Assembly: GCA_025964795.1 (NCBI GenBank)
Contig: JAOPYC010000182.1
Span: 1 to 64,000 of the forward strand
From: Marmoricola sp.
GTDB lineage: Bacteria; Actinomycetota; Actinomycetes; Propionibacteriales; Nocardioidaceae
Length of the DNA: 64,000 nucleotides
Direction: 5' to 3'
The position numbers were made by a program, and so were the translations under genes. Positions 51,577 through 59,534 of this stretch are shown one piece after another. A model generated the notes under the pieces. The model saw only the letters and a program-made list of their open reading frames with translations, ran no database searches and had not been told where the DNA came from. Each line of letters opens with the position of its first letter. Position 1 is the first letter of the stretch.

Positions 51577-51608
51577 CAGGTTGAAGTCAGGTCGGCAGGA
51601 GACACTCT
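51577..51608 (+). promoter_or_regulatory. CAGGT-repeat promoter of the two-component operon (site 1)
   Basis: Perfect direct repeat CAGGT (51577-51581), 6 nt, CAGGT (51588-51592), then 10 nt and CACTCT (51603-51608) as -10. The 11-bp period is what OmpR-type dimers bind. The operon starts with such a regulator at 51633, so autoregulation is likely. Confidence 0.6.
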
Positions 51609-51632
51609 GGACGTGGAAGCAAAGCGACCCTC

Positions 51633-52298
51633 GTGCTGACCGTCGGCGTCTGCGAGGACGACCCCGCGATCCGGCGGGTGCTGCAGCGTTCCCTGGAGTA
51701 CGCCGAGCACCGAGCGGTGGTCGCGCACACCGGTGCAGAGGCACTCCGGATCTTTCCCGCGGCAACGCTGGACGTGATCGTGATGGACATCGGTCTGCCC
51801 GACGCCGACGGTCGTGACGTGGTCCATGCACTCAAGACCGCCGGCCAGTTCGCACCGGTGCTGTTCCTGACCGCGCTCGGCGCCGTGCACGACCGGCTGT
51901 CGGGCTTCGCCGCGGGGGCGGAGGACTACGTCGCCAAGCCCTTCGACGTGAAGGAGGTCCTTGCCCGGATCGACGTGCTCGGGCGCCGCGGCCTCCAGCC
52001 CCGCTCCGCCGGCCTGAACCTCGGGTTCGAGCTCAACCCGATGACCCATGCGCTGGAGACCCCGACCGAGTCGGTGTCGTTGACCCCGACCGAGTTCAGG
52101 GTCCTCGCCGCGATCGCGCAGCGCCCCGGCGAGGTCGTCCGCCGACGTGCGGTCATCGCCGCCGGCTGGCCCGACGGGGCGTACGTCGCTCCCAACACCG
52201 TGGACTCCTTCCTGAGTCGGTTACGGAGCAAGCTGGAGACCGTCGGGGCCCCGGTGGTCATCGAGACCGTGCGCGGTGTCGGCTTCAGGATGAGGTGA
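51633..52298 (+). CDS. OmpR-type response regulator (system 1)
   Basis: A 221-residue response regulator. Receiver: acidic pair in GVCEDDPAIRR, phospho-aspartate in VIVMDIGLPD, threonine in LFLTALG and lysine in YVAKPFD. Output: winged helix at about 125-221 (LTPTEFRVLAAIAQRPGEVVRR and NTVDSFLSRLRSKL). It closely resembles the regulator at 63468-64000, so the two are paralogues. It is 4 bp ahead of its histidine kinase gene. Five CAGGT-type promoters in the following 10.5 kb are likely targets. The GTG at 51633 gives a leader of about 18 nt without a strong Shine-Dalgarno. Confidence 0.93.
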   Translation: MLTVGVCEDDPAIRRVLQRSLEYAEHRAVVAHTGAEALRIFPAATLDVIVMDIGLPDADGRDVVHALKTAGQFAPVLFLTALGAVHDRLSGFAAGAEDYVAKPFDVKEVLARIDVLGRRGLQPRSAGLNLGFELNPMTHALETPTESVSLTPTEFRVLAAIAQRPGEVVRRRAVIAAGWPDGAYVAPNTVDSFLSRLRSKLETVGAPVVIETVRGVGFRMR

Positions 52299-52302
52299 TC
52301 GC

Positions 52303-53655
52303 ATGTGGCGCCCGCTCCCCCGTAGCGTCCGCGAGGTGCTCAATGGCCGTGGGTCGCTGCGGACCCAGCTGATCGCACTGACGTGCCTCTCCAGCACGAT
52401 CGCGGTGGTGGTGCTGGGCGTGCTGGTGCAGCTCCTGCTCGGCCGGGCGACGGATACCGCAGTGTCCAAGGTGATGACCGATCGCGCCGCGTCTGTGGTG
52501 GCCTCGGCCCAGGCCAACTCGAAGGGAACCAGGATCTCGGTCCCGCAGTCTCGGCTCGAGGCGGGCGTCGCCGTCTACGGCGCCGACGGGTCGATCCGCG
52601 CCGGCGCGGCCCCGGATGCCCTGGCCGACCAGTACGACCGGGTGCGGGTGACGACGCGTGCCAAGACCCTGCGCGTGGGCGACTACGCCCGCGTGTACGC
52701 CCTGCCCTTCATGACCAAGGCAGGGCAACAAGGCACCGTCGTGGTCAGCGAGCAGCGCGCGCCGTACGCCACCGCGGCCACCTACGCGCTGGCGGTGACG
52801 ATCGGGGCCGGCATCCTGCTCGTCTCGGCCGCCACCGGGCTGGTCGCGTTCGCCAGCAGACGCGCGCTCCGCCCCGTGAGCGCCATGGCCGCCACCGCGG
52901 AGGAGTGGAGCGAGCACGACCTCGGACGGCGATTCGCCCTCGGTGAGCCCGGGAACGAGATCACCTCACTGGGACGCACCCTCGACGGGCTCCTCGACAA
53001 GGTCGCCCAGACCATCCGCTCCGAGCAGCGGCTCACCTCCGAGCTCGCCCACGAGCTGCGCACCCCGCTCGCGGCGATCCAGGGCAACATCGACCTGCTG
53101 CGGCTGCGTAACGACCTCGACCGCGGGATGCGCGACGACCTGGACGAGGTACATGCCGCCTGCCTGCGGATGTCACAGACCATCTCGGGCCTGATCGACC
53201 TCGCCCGCGCCACCTCCTCCGTGGCCCACGGCACGAGTCATTCGGTGTCGCTGGTCGTGGACGACGCCCTTCGGGACGCGACGGCGACAGCAGAGGCACG
53301 CGACATCGCCGTAGGGCGGGACATCGCCCCGGACCTCACCTGGGAGGTGCCGCACGACCTTGCCGTACGAGCCCTCACCCCGCTGGTGACCAACGCCGCC
53401 CGGATGGCTCGGACGCAGATGCGCCTCACTGCGGGCCGGCGACCCGACGGCTCGATCGGCCTCACGGTCGAGGACGACGGACCCGGCGTCGAGGAGTCCC
53501 GGCGCGACCTCATCTTCAGTCCCGGTGAGACCAGTGGCGGAGGAGCCGGTCTCGGCCTCGCCCTGTCCCGGCGCATCGCGCGGGTCAGCGGTGGCGACGT
53601 GACTCTCGATCCCTCACCGGGCCCCACCCGCTTCCTGCTGCACCTGCCCGGCTGA
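52303..53655 (+). CDS. Sensor histidine kinase (system 1)
   Basis: A 450-residue membrane kinase. Two membrane segments (about 24-46 and 160-185) enclose an extracellular sensor of about 110 residues, followed by a HAMP-like linker, the H-box SELAHELRTPLAAIQG (phosphorylated His), N-box TPLVTNAARM and G-boxes VEDDGPGV and GGAGLGLALS. AGGTGA lies before the ATG. It probably phosphorylates the regulator encoded just upstream. The sensor domain has no recognised fold, so the signal is unknown; a membrane- or cell-wall-derived cue is my inference from the target genes. Confidence 0.93.
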   Translation: MWRPLPRSVREVLNGRGSLRTQLIALTCLSSTIAVVVLGVLVQLLLGRATDTAVSKVMTDRAASVVASAQANSKGTRISVPQSRLEAGVAVYGADGSIRAGAAPDALADQYDRVRVTTRAKTLRVGDYARVYALPFMTKAGQQGTVVVSEQRAPYATAATYALAVTIGAGILLVSAATGLVAFASRRALRPVSAMAATAEEWSEHDLGRRFALGEPGNEITSLGRTLDGLLDKVAQTIRSEQRLTSELAHELRTPLAAIQGNIDLLRLRNDLDRGMRDDLDEVHAACLRMSQTISGLIDLARATSSVAHGTSHSVSLVVDDALRDATATAEARDIAVGRDIAPDLTWEVPHDLAVRALTPLVTNAARMARTQMRLTAGRRPDGSIGLTVEDDGPGVEESRRDLIFSPGETSGGGAGLGLALSRRIARVSGGDVTLDPSPGPTRFLLHLPG

Positions 53656-53696
53656 GCACGGACGCGACCCCTCAGGACCGGGCCGTCGGAGGCGTT

Positions 53697-53727
53697 CAGG
53701 TTGCCACAAGGCTGATGGATCCATGCT
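53697..53727 (+). promoter_or_regulatory. CAGGT-repeat promoter of the ABC exporter (site 2)
   Basis: CAGGT (53697-53701), 6 nt, AAGGC (53708-53712, 3 of 5 match), 9 nt, CATGCT (53722-53727) as -10. Geometry is the same as at the other sites although the second half is degenerate. The ABC ATPase gene starts at 53757. Confidence 0.5.
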
Positions 53728-53756
53728 CGGTGCACCAACGAGGGCAAGGACCCACC

Positions 53757-54722
53757 ATGACCATCCACGCGCAAGCCTCTGAGCGCCGGCACACCGCACC
53801 CGGCGGACCAGACGGCCAGTCACCCATCGTCGTCCGGGGCCTCACCAAGCAGTACGGCGAGCTGACGGCCGTCGACGACCTCACCTTCACGGTGACCCCG
53901 GGACGGGTGACCGGCTTCCTGGGACCCAACGGAGCAGGGAAGACCACCACCCTGCGCATGCTGCTGGGCCTCGTGGCTCCCACGAGCGGGACGGCGACGA
54001 TCGGTGACCGGTTGTACGCCGATCTGCCAGAGCCCACGCGCGTGGTGGGCGCGGTGCTGGAGGCGTCATCGGCCCACCGGGGACGCACCGGCAGGAACCA
54101 CCTCCGCGCCGCGTGCATCGCGACCGGGCTAGAGATCTCCCGAGCCGACGCGACCCTCGAGATGGTCGGGCTGATGGCCGCCGCCGACCGTCCTTTCAAG
54201 GGCTACTCACTGGGAATGCGGCAACGGCTCGGGATCGCCAGCGCGATGCTGGGCGACCCCGACGTACTCATCCTGGACGAGCCGGCGAACGGCCTGGACC
54301 CCGAGGGGATCCGCTGGATGCGCACGCTCCTGCAGGGACTCGCCTCCGAGGGGCGCACCGTCCTGGTCTCCAGCCACCTGCTCTCGGAGATGCAGGCGCT
54401 CGCGGACGAGGTCGTCATCGTCGCCGCCGGGCGCCTGGCCCGGCAGGGCTCGATCGACGACATCATCGCGCCACTCTCCATCGGCGCCCCCGTCCAGGTC
54501 AGCACACCGCAGCCCGAGCGTCTCGCCGCAGCACTGCGGTCCGCAGGAGCCACCGTGACGATCCCTAACGGGACCGCCCTGAGGGTCCTCGGCATCGAGG
54601 AGTCCCTGATCGGTGACCTGGCGTTCTCGGTCGGCGTTCCGGTCCACCGTCTCTACACCGAGACCCCCGATCTCGAGGACGCATTCCTGACCCTCACCCA
54701 CGCAGAGGCGGCCATCCGATGA
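53757..54722 (+). CDS. ABC transporter ATP-binding protein
   Basis: A 321-residue ATPase. Walker A is GPNGAGKT, the signature is YSLGMRQRLGIASAM, Walker B LILDEPANGLDPEG and the switch histidine is in SSHLLSEM. The C-terminal 90 residues resemble the regulatory tail of drug/bacitracin-type (BcrA-like) ATPases. AAGGA is 6 bases before the ATG; an in-frame ATG at 53715 falls in the promoter. The permease gene overlaps it by 4 bp. It lies under a CAGGT-type promoter directly behind the two-component genes, the usual arrangement for antimicrobial-peptide exporters. Confidence 0.92.
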   Translation: MTIHAQASERRHTAPGGPDGQSPIVVRGLTKQYGELTAVDDLTFTVTPGRVTGFLGPNGAGKTTTLRMLLGLVAPTSGTATIGDRLYADLPEPTRVVGAVLEASSAHRGRTGRNHLRAACIATGLEISRADATLEMVGLMAAADRPFKGYSLGMRQRLGIASAMLGDPDVLILDEPANGLDPEGIRWMRTLLQGLASEGRTVLVSSHLLSEMQALADEVVIVAAGRLARQGSIDDIIAPLSIGAPVQVSTPQPERLAAALRSAGATVTIPNGTALRVLGIEESLIGDLAFSVGVPVHRLYTETPDLEDAFLTLTHAEAAIR

Positions 54723-55600
54723 AGCGACTCGTGCACGCCGAGCTGTTCAAGCTCAGGACCACCAACGCCTGGTGGCTGTTCGCGCTGGCCATCCTCGCCA
54801 GCACCGTGACGATGCTGGTCGTCAACGGGATCAACGCGTACTCCCTGCTCCAGCCGTTCAACTCCTTCGTGAACCTGCACAGCCACGGTCACGCCGGCAG
54901 CATCCCGGCGGACTTCCTCGCGCACCTGCGACAGGAATGGACGGCTGGGCACGACGGCATCGGGCAGGCGGCCATGCTGTACACCTCCGGCCAGCTCATC
55001 GGCGTCCTGCTGGTCTGCCTGCTCGGGATCGTCATGGTGACCAGTGAGTTCTACCAACAGACCGCGACGTTCACGTTCCTGCAGACGCCCAGGCGGAGCG
55101 CAGTCATCCGCGGCAAGCTCGTCGCCGCGCTCCTGGTGGCCGGACTGGCGTGGTTGGTCTCCACGGTCATCAGCGTCGCCGCCGGTGCCGCGTTCCTGCA
55201 CTCCCAGGGCTACTCGACCGGGCTGGGTCACTGGGCGGTGGACCGGGCCATCCTGCTCAACCTCGCGGCGTACCTGCTGTGGACGCTGTTCGGCATCGGC
55301 TTCGGCTGTCTGGTCCGCCACCAGCTCGCGGCCACCGTCAGCGCCACCGTGCTCTACCTCATCGGAGCTACCGCGGCCGCCACGGTCTTCGAGCTCCTCA
55401 ACACCTACGTGCTCAACCAGAACTGGGTGTTGGCCGCCCAGGTCGTGGTACCGCCGGTGGCCTCGACCGTGATGGTCTCGGCCACCCAGGCGTTCGAGCA
55501 GAGTCCCCCGGCCTGGGTCGGCGCCGTCGTCCTGCTCGTGTGGAGCCTGGTCGCGATCCGCCTCGGCGACCGGCGCCTCCAGCGCCACGACATCACCTGA
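54719..55600 (+). CDS. ABC transporter permease (BcrB/ABC-2 type)
   Basis: A 293-residue membrane protein with six predicted segments and a large extracytoplasmic loop between the first two (about 42-92). It resembles ABC-2 permeases (KRLVHAELFKLRTTNAWWLF at the start; SEFYQQTATFTFLQTPRR for the coupling helix). With the ATPase it makes a complete exporter of the type used against peptide antibiotics. The start overlaps the ATPase stop (ATGA). No substrate can be named. It is followed 114 bp later by the first DUF347 protein. Confidence 0.9.
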   Translation: MKRLVHAELFKLRTTNAWWLFALAILASTVTMLVVNGINAYSLLQPFNSFVNLHSHGHAGSIPADFLAHLRQEWTAGHDGIGQAAMLYTSGQLIGVLLVCLLGIVMVTSEFYQQTATFTFLQTPRRSAVIRGKLVAALLVAGLAWLVSTVISVAAGAAFLHSQGYSTGLGHWAVDRAILLNLAAYLLWTLFGIGFGCLVRHQLAATVSATVLYLIGATAAATVFELLNTYVLNQNWVLAAQVVVPPVASTVMVSATQAFEQSPPAWVGAVVLLVWSLVAIRLGDRRLQRHDIT

Positions 55601-55618
55601 CGGGCCCGCTCGAGCCTT

Positions 55619-55659
55619 CACAGCGCAGGCACAGTGCCTCACAGATCGACGCACAACTT
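55619..55659 (+). promoter_or_regulatory. CACAG-repeat promoter-like element before first DUF347 gene
   Basis: Three CACAG words at 55619, 55630 and 55640, then 9 nt after the last and CAACTT (55654-55659) as a YANNNT hexamer. The layout resembles the CAGGT promoters but the word and one spacing (10 instead of 11) differ. It may be a different regulator's site. Confidence 0.35.
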
Positions 55660-55714
55660 CGCCCGCCAGGATCCGGGTCAACCCCCCATTCACCATTCTC
55701 GAACTGGAGTTCCC

Positions 55715-56575
55715 GTGAGCACCGACGTCTGTCCCGACACTCGTCCCGGGACCAGAGCCAGCGACCATCTTCCTGGAGGCTGGTTGGTCAAGGTCCCGGC
55801 GGTGGGCGCACTCTTCTGGGTCGTCAAGATCCTGACCACGGGGATGGGCGAGGCGGCCTCGGACTTCCTGGCCCGGGTCAGCCTCGGGCTGCCCGTGCTG
55901 GTGGGCGGGCTCGGCCTGGTGGTCACCCTGACGCTGCAGCTGCGCTCCGACCGCTATCGCGCGGTGACCTACTGGAGCGCGGTCGCCGCCCTGGCCGTCT
56001 TCGGCACGGTCGCGGCAGACGGGCTGCACTCCGTCCTAGGCCTCTCACTGCCACTGATGACGGCGCTGTACGCCGCGCTGCTGGCCGGTGTGTTCTGCTT
56101 CTGGTTCCGCAGTGAGCGGACACTGTCGATCCACAGCATCACCAACCGGCGCTCCGAGACCTTCTACTGGATCACGGTGTTCCTGACCTTCGCACTCGGC
56201 ACGGCGGCCGGGGACCTCACCGCCAGCACGCTGGCCCTCGGGTTCCTGGGCTCGGCATACCTCTTCGGCCTCGCGATGCTCGTCCCGCTCGTGCTCTACC
56301 GCACCCGGCTCGTCGGCGAGATCGCAGCGTTCTGGTCGGCGTACGTCCTCACCCGGCCCATGGGCGCATCGATCGCGGACTGGATGGGCAAGCGCTCCGG
56401 CCTCGGACTGGGCGACGGCACCGTGACCGTGGCTGCCCTCGGGCTGATCGTCCTCGCTGTCGCCTACCTCGCCGTGACGCGCGCCGACGCCCACCGCGAC
56501 CAGCTGCTGCCGAGCCGGCCACTGGACCAGCGGCCGGAGACGCAGCCCGTCGAGGTCCGGGTGTCAGCCCGATGA
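55715..56575 (+). CDS. DUF347-repeat (COG4705) membrane protein, copy 1
   Basis: A 286-residue protein with four DUF347-like repeats, each a pair of membrane segments with a buried Gly and Asp: TTGMGEAASDFL, FGTVAADGLH, LGTAAGDLTA and RPMGASIADWMG. No enzymatic or transport function has been proven; the conserved acidic residues suggest cation binding. GGAG stands 6 bases before the GTG. It begins a tightly overlapping run of four genes ending with the ferric-reductase-like protein. A second copy is at 61230-62075. Confidence 0.88.
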   Translation: MSTDVCPDTRPGTRASDHLPGGWLVKVPAVGALFWVVKILTTGMGEAASDFLARVSLGLPVLVGGLGLVVTLTLQLRSDRYRAVTYWSAVAALAVFGTVAADGLHSVLGLSLPLMTALYAALLAGVFCFWFRSERTLSIHSITNRRSETFYWITVFLTFALGTAAGDLTASTLALGFLGSAYLFGLAMLVPLVLYRTRLVGEIAAFWSAYVLTRPMGASIADWMGKRSGLGLGDGTVTVAALGLIVLAVAYLAVTRADAHRDQLLPSRPLDQRPETQPVEVRVSAR

Positions 56576-56940
56576 GCAGCGTGCCTCCTGGCGGCACACC
56601 ACCGCCGGACGAGGACCCCGCTCGGCGGACCACGTCACCGTGGAGCGTCGAGCACTACGGCTTCGACGACCACACCACGCAGCCCGCCCCACCGGAACGC
56701 ACACGGTCCACCGCGCCCGTCCCGGAGCGCCGCCGCTCCACCCGCCTGCGTGTCATGCTCGCGTCGGCCGCTCTCGCGCTCGGGCTGACGGCCGGCGGCA
56801 CAGGCTTCGCTGTCGCCCAGGCCTCCACCGGAGACGGCAGGGGCCCCGACCGAACCGTCGCGGCGCAGCTGACGGCCGACCGTGGCCCTGACGCTCATGA
56901 CGGTCGGGGTGGTCCCGACGGGCCCGGGGGTGGACGGTGA
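56572..56940 (+). CDS. Single-pass membrane protein of unknown function
   Basis: A 122-residue protein: a proline-rich cytoplasmic N-terminus (about 1-58), one membrane segment (about 60-82, RVMLASAALALGLTAGGTGFAVA) and an extracytoplasmic tail rich in Gly, Asp and His (DAHDGRGGPDGPGGG). The family is not known to me. The start overlaps the DUF347 gene by 4 bp (ATGA) and its end overlaps the next small gene (GTGA). Its position in the chain suggests a structural or metal-binding accessory to the flavocytochrome encoded downstream. Confidence 0.7.
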   Translation: MSSVPPGGTPPPDEDPARRTTSPWSVEHYGFDDHTTQPAPPERTRSTAPVPERRRSTRLRVMLASAALALGLTAGGTGFAVAQASTGDGRGPDRTVAAQLTADRGPDAHDGRGGPDGPGGGR

Positions 56941-57089
56941 CGCACCAGCGTGACCGGATCGGGATCTGGATCGCCGGCCTCGCGACGGCCGTCGGTCTGT
57001 GGATGGGTCTGGTCGCACCCTCGGTGTCGCCCGTGACCCCGCAACCCCCGAGCACCACGGTGACAGTGGTCCCGGGACAAGCGCCGTGA
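56937..57089 (+). CDS. 50-residue membrane miniprotein
   Basis: GTG at 56937 overlaps the preceding stop (GTGA) and the frame runs 50 codons to TGA at 57087-57089, which again overlaps the GTG of the next gene by 4 bp. The product has a short charged start (VTHQRDRIGIW), one membrane segment (about 8-28) and a Pro/Thr/Val-rich tail (VSPVTPQPPSTTVTVVPG). Both overlaps at its ends argue that it is translated. Function unknown; perhaps a small subunit of the ferric-reductase-like protein. Confidence 0.65.
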   Translation: MTHQRDRIGIWIAGLATAVGLWMGLVAPSVSPVTPQPPSTTVTVVPGQAP

Positions 57090-58420
57090 CCGAGTCGCCC
57101 AGCGAGAGTCTCGACCACCAGGCCCTCAGCTCGTACGTCGTCAACGCGGGCTGGTTCGGCGCCCTGTTCGTCGCCGTGTGGCCCGTCGTGCTCGCGTTGG
57201 CCACACCCGCGCCGTTGCTGCTCGTGCCCGTGATCGCGCACGTGAGCGGAATGCTGGCCGGCTACGGCGTCCTGGTCCTGATGACGCTGATGTCGCGGTG
57301 GCCCCTGCTCGAGCGTGGCGTCGGCGGCGACCGGCTCGCCCGCTGGCACGCGATGACCGGACGCGCTGTGGTCACCCTCGTCGTCGTCCACGCCTGCGCG
57401 GCCGTCACAGGCTGGGCGCAGGCGCGGGGAGAGAGCATCCCGCTCGCCCTCTGGGACGTCCTGGGCATGCCGTGGCTGATCTCGGCCACCCTGGGCACCA
57501 TCGCGATGCTGGCGGTCGCGGCCATCTCGATCCGGGCCGCCCGGAAACGGCTGCGCTACGAGACCTGGCACGCCATCCACCTCTGGACCTACGTCGCGAT
57601 CGCGCTCTCGTTCGTCCACCAGCTCGCCGGCCCCGACCTGACCGGCCATCGATGGCTCCAGGTCGCCTGGGCGCTCCTGTACGCGCACACCTTCGGGCTC
57701 GTGCTGAGATATCGGATCCTCGCGCCCGTCCGTCAGGCCGCCCGCCACCGGCTCCGGGTCTCCGCGGTCGTCCCCGAGGCGCCCGGTGTCGTCTCCATCG
57801 TGATCACCGGCCACCGGGTCGAGGAGCTGCACGCCGAGCCGGGCCAGTTCTTCCGCTGGCGGTTCCTCACCCCCGACACGTGGCTGACCGCGCACCCGTT
57901 CTCGCTCAGCGAGCCCCCGCGCGCCGATCGGCTACGGCTCACCGTGAAGGACCTCGGCGACGGCAGCGGGCTGCTGCAGCACATCGAGGTCGGCACCTGG
58001 GTGGTCGCCGAGGGACCGTACGGCGCGATGACCGCCGCTCGTCGTACTCGCCGCAACGTGCTGCTCGTGGCCGGCGGCGTCGGCATCACCCCCATGCGCG
58101 CCCTGTTCGAGACCATCCCGGCTGTCGGAGGCGACGACCAGGACCTGCTGCTGCTCTACCGCGCCCGCACCCGGGAGGACATCGTGTTCCGCGCCGAGCT
58201 GGACGAGATCGCCGCACGACGGCGCGCCCGCGTCGTCTACCTGCTCGGCAACAACCGGGACCACCTGAGCACGGCCTCGCTCACCCGGCTCGTCCCGGAC
58301 CTCGTGAGCCGTGACGTCTACCTGTGTGGACCGCCTGGCATGGCGGCCGCCGTGCGCGCCTCGGTCCTCAAGGCCGGCCTTCCGGCCGGGCACCTGCACG
58401 AGGAACGGTTCGCCTTCTGA
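57086..58420 (+). CDS. Ferric-reductase-like flavocytochrome
   Basis: A 444-residue protein. The N-terminal half has about six membrane segments with histidine pairs suited to haem (RWHAMTGRAVVTLVVVHA and WHAIHLWTYVAIALSFVHQ). The C-terminal half is a ferredoxin-NADP reductase-like domain: FAD motif HPFSLSEPP, NAD-binding GGVGITPMRAL and VYLCGPPGMAAAV. It should carry electrons from NAD(P)H across the membrane to a metal or oxygen. Start GTG 57086 overlaps the miniprotein stop. Together with DUF347 and the two small membrane proteins it forms one operon. Confidence 0.9.
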   Translation: MTESPSESLDHQALSSYVVNAGWFGALFVAVWPVVLALATPAPLLLVPVIAHVSGMLAGYGVLVLMTLMSRWPLLERGVGGDRLARWHAMTGRAVVTLVVVHACAAVTGWAQARGESIPLALWDVLGMPWLISATLGTIAMLAVAAISIRAARKRLRYETWHAIHLWTYVAIALSFVHQLAGPDLTGHRWLQVAWALLYAHTFGLVLRYRILAPVRQAARHRLRVSAVVPEAPGVVSIVITGHRVEELHAEPGQFFRWRFLTPDTWLTAHPFSLSEPPRADRLRLTVKDLGDGSGLLQHIEVGTWVVAEGPYGAMTAARRTRRNVLLVAGGVGITPMRALFETIPAVGGDDQDLLLLYRARTREDIVFRAELDEIAARRRARVVYLLGNNRDHLSTASLTRLVPDLVSRDVYLCGPPGMAAAVRASVLKAGLPAGHLHEERFAF

Positions 58421-58445
58421 GCCTCACCTCGGTGAACAACCTGGT

Positions 58446-58476
58446 CAGGTTGTCGGCAGGCGGTTCGCACCATCCT
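58446..58476 (+). promoter_or_regulatory. CAGGT-repeat promoter of the ybhN-like/glycosyltransferase operon (site 3)
   Basis: CAGGT (58446-58450), 6 nt, CAGGC (58457-58461), 9 nt, CATCCT (58471-58476) as -10. One mismatch to the perfect repeat. It lies 25 bp after the ferric-reductase-like gene and starts the next transcript at about 58483. Confidence 0.55.
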
Positions 58477-58517
58477 TGAGTGATCGACTCGAGGAGCACA
58501 CCATCGGCGCCACCGAC

Positions 58518-59534
58518 ATGGAGACGGGGACCGGACCTCGCCCGACCCTTGCGGTCGGGCGGCCGAGTCGCATGCGCTCGTGGAGCGCGTGGGCCTGGAA
58601 GTCGCTCCTCGTCGTAGGGCTCGTCGGTGGAGGGCTGTGGACCGCGACCCACGGCGTGGCCGGTGCCACCTGGCACGACGTGCTCGCCGTGGTGCGAGCC
58701 CTGCAGTTCCGTCAGCTCGCCGAGCTCAGTGGCATCTGGCTGGGCGGCCTCGCCGTCTACGCCACGGTCCTGTCGGCTGCGCTTCCCGGACTCGGCGTAC
58801 GACGCAGCCTGCTGCTCAACCTCAGTGGCAGCGCGGTCGCGAACCTGATCCCGTTCGGCGGCGCCGTCGCGACCGGACTGAACTGGCGCATGGTCCGCAC
58901 CTGGGGGCACTCCAACCTGGCGTTCGCCACGTTCTGCGTCCTGACCAACGCCCTCGACGTGGCGTTCAAGCTGGTGCTGCCGGTCGTGGCAGTCACTGGT
59001 CTCGCCCTCGCGGCGGGACACGTTCCCGCGACGCTGTGGGTGACCGCCTCCATCTGTGCAGCAGCGTTGGTGGCCGTGCTGCCTGCACAGGCCCTCGTGC
59101 TCCGGACCCATCGCTGGAACACCGTGCTCGGCCCTCTGCGCCAGACGATCGACCGCATCCATCGGCTCCTGCTCCAACGCTGGGGTCGGTTGCTGCCGGC
59201 CAGCCTGGTCTACGTCGCGACCCAGGTGGCGCTCCTGGAGTTCAGCCTCCGCGCGGTCGGCCTGCACGCGCCGGTGACGGTCGTGCTGATGGCGGCCGCG
59301 ATCGAACGTCTCAGCAGCCTGGTGCCCTTCACCCCCGGCGGTGCCGGGTTCGCGGAGATCGGGACGATCGCCTGGCTGGTGGCCAACGGCCTCGACCCGG
59401 TCGAGGTGGTGGCCGGCGTCCTCGTCTACCGGTTCTTCCTGATCGCGATGGAGGTCCCGGTCGGCGGCGTGCTGCTCGGCGTCTGGGCCTGGTTCCAGCG
59501 TTCACCACGGCCGGCGATCGGACCGGTCGGATGA
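58518..59534 (+). CDS. YbhN/UPF0104-like membrane protein (lysylphosphatidylglycerol synthase TM family)
   Basis: A 338-residue protein with about seven to eight membrane segments. Typical motifs: RSLLLNLSGSAVANLIPFGGAVATGLNWRM and ERLSSLVPFTPGGAGFAEIG. The family covers the flippase half of MprF and polysaccharide or lipid transport proteins. The annotated start is ATG 58518, but GAGGAG (58491-58496) fits instead an in-frame ATC at 58503, six bases after it; ATG at 58572 is also possible. The gene overlaps the glycosyltransferase by 4 bp, so the two probably make and move one glycolipid. Confidence 0.85.
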   Translation: METGTGPRPTLAVGRPSRMRSWSAWAWKSLLVVGLVGGGLWTATHGVAGATWHDVLAVVRALQFRQLAELSGIWLGGLAVYATVLSAALPGLGVRRSLLLNLSGSAVANLIPFGGAVATGLNWRMVRTWGHSNLAFATFCVLTNALDVAFKLVLPVVAVTGLALAAGHVPATLWVTASICAAALVAVLPAQALVLRTHRWNTVLGPLRQTIDRIHRLLLQRWGRLLPASLVYVATQVALLEFSLRAVGLHAPVTVVLMAAAIERLSSLVPFTPGGAGFAEIGTIAWLVANGLDPVEVVAGVLVYRFFLIAMEVPVGGVLLGVWAWFQRSPRPAIGPVG

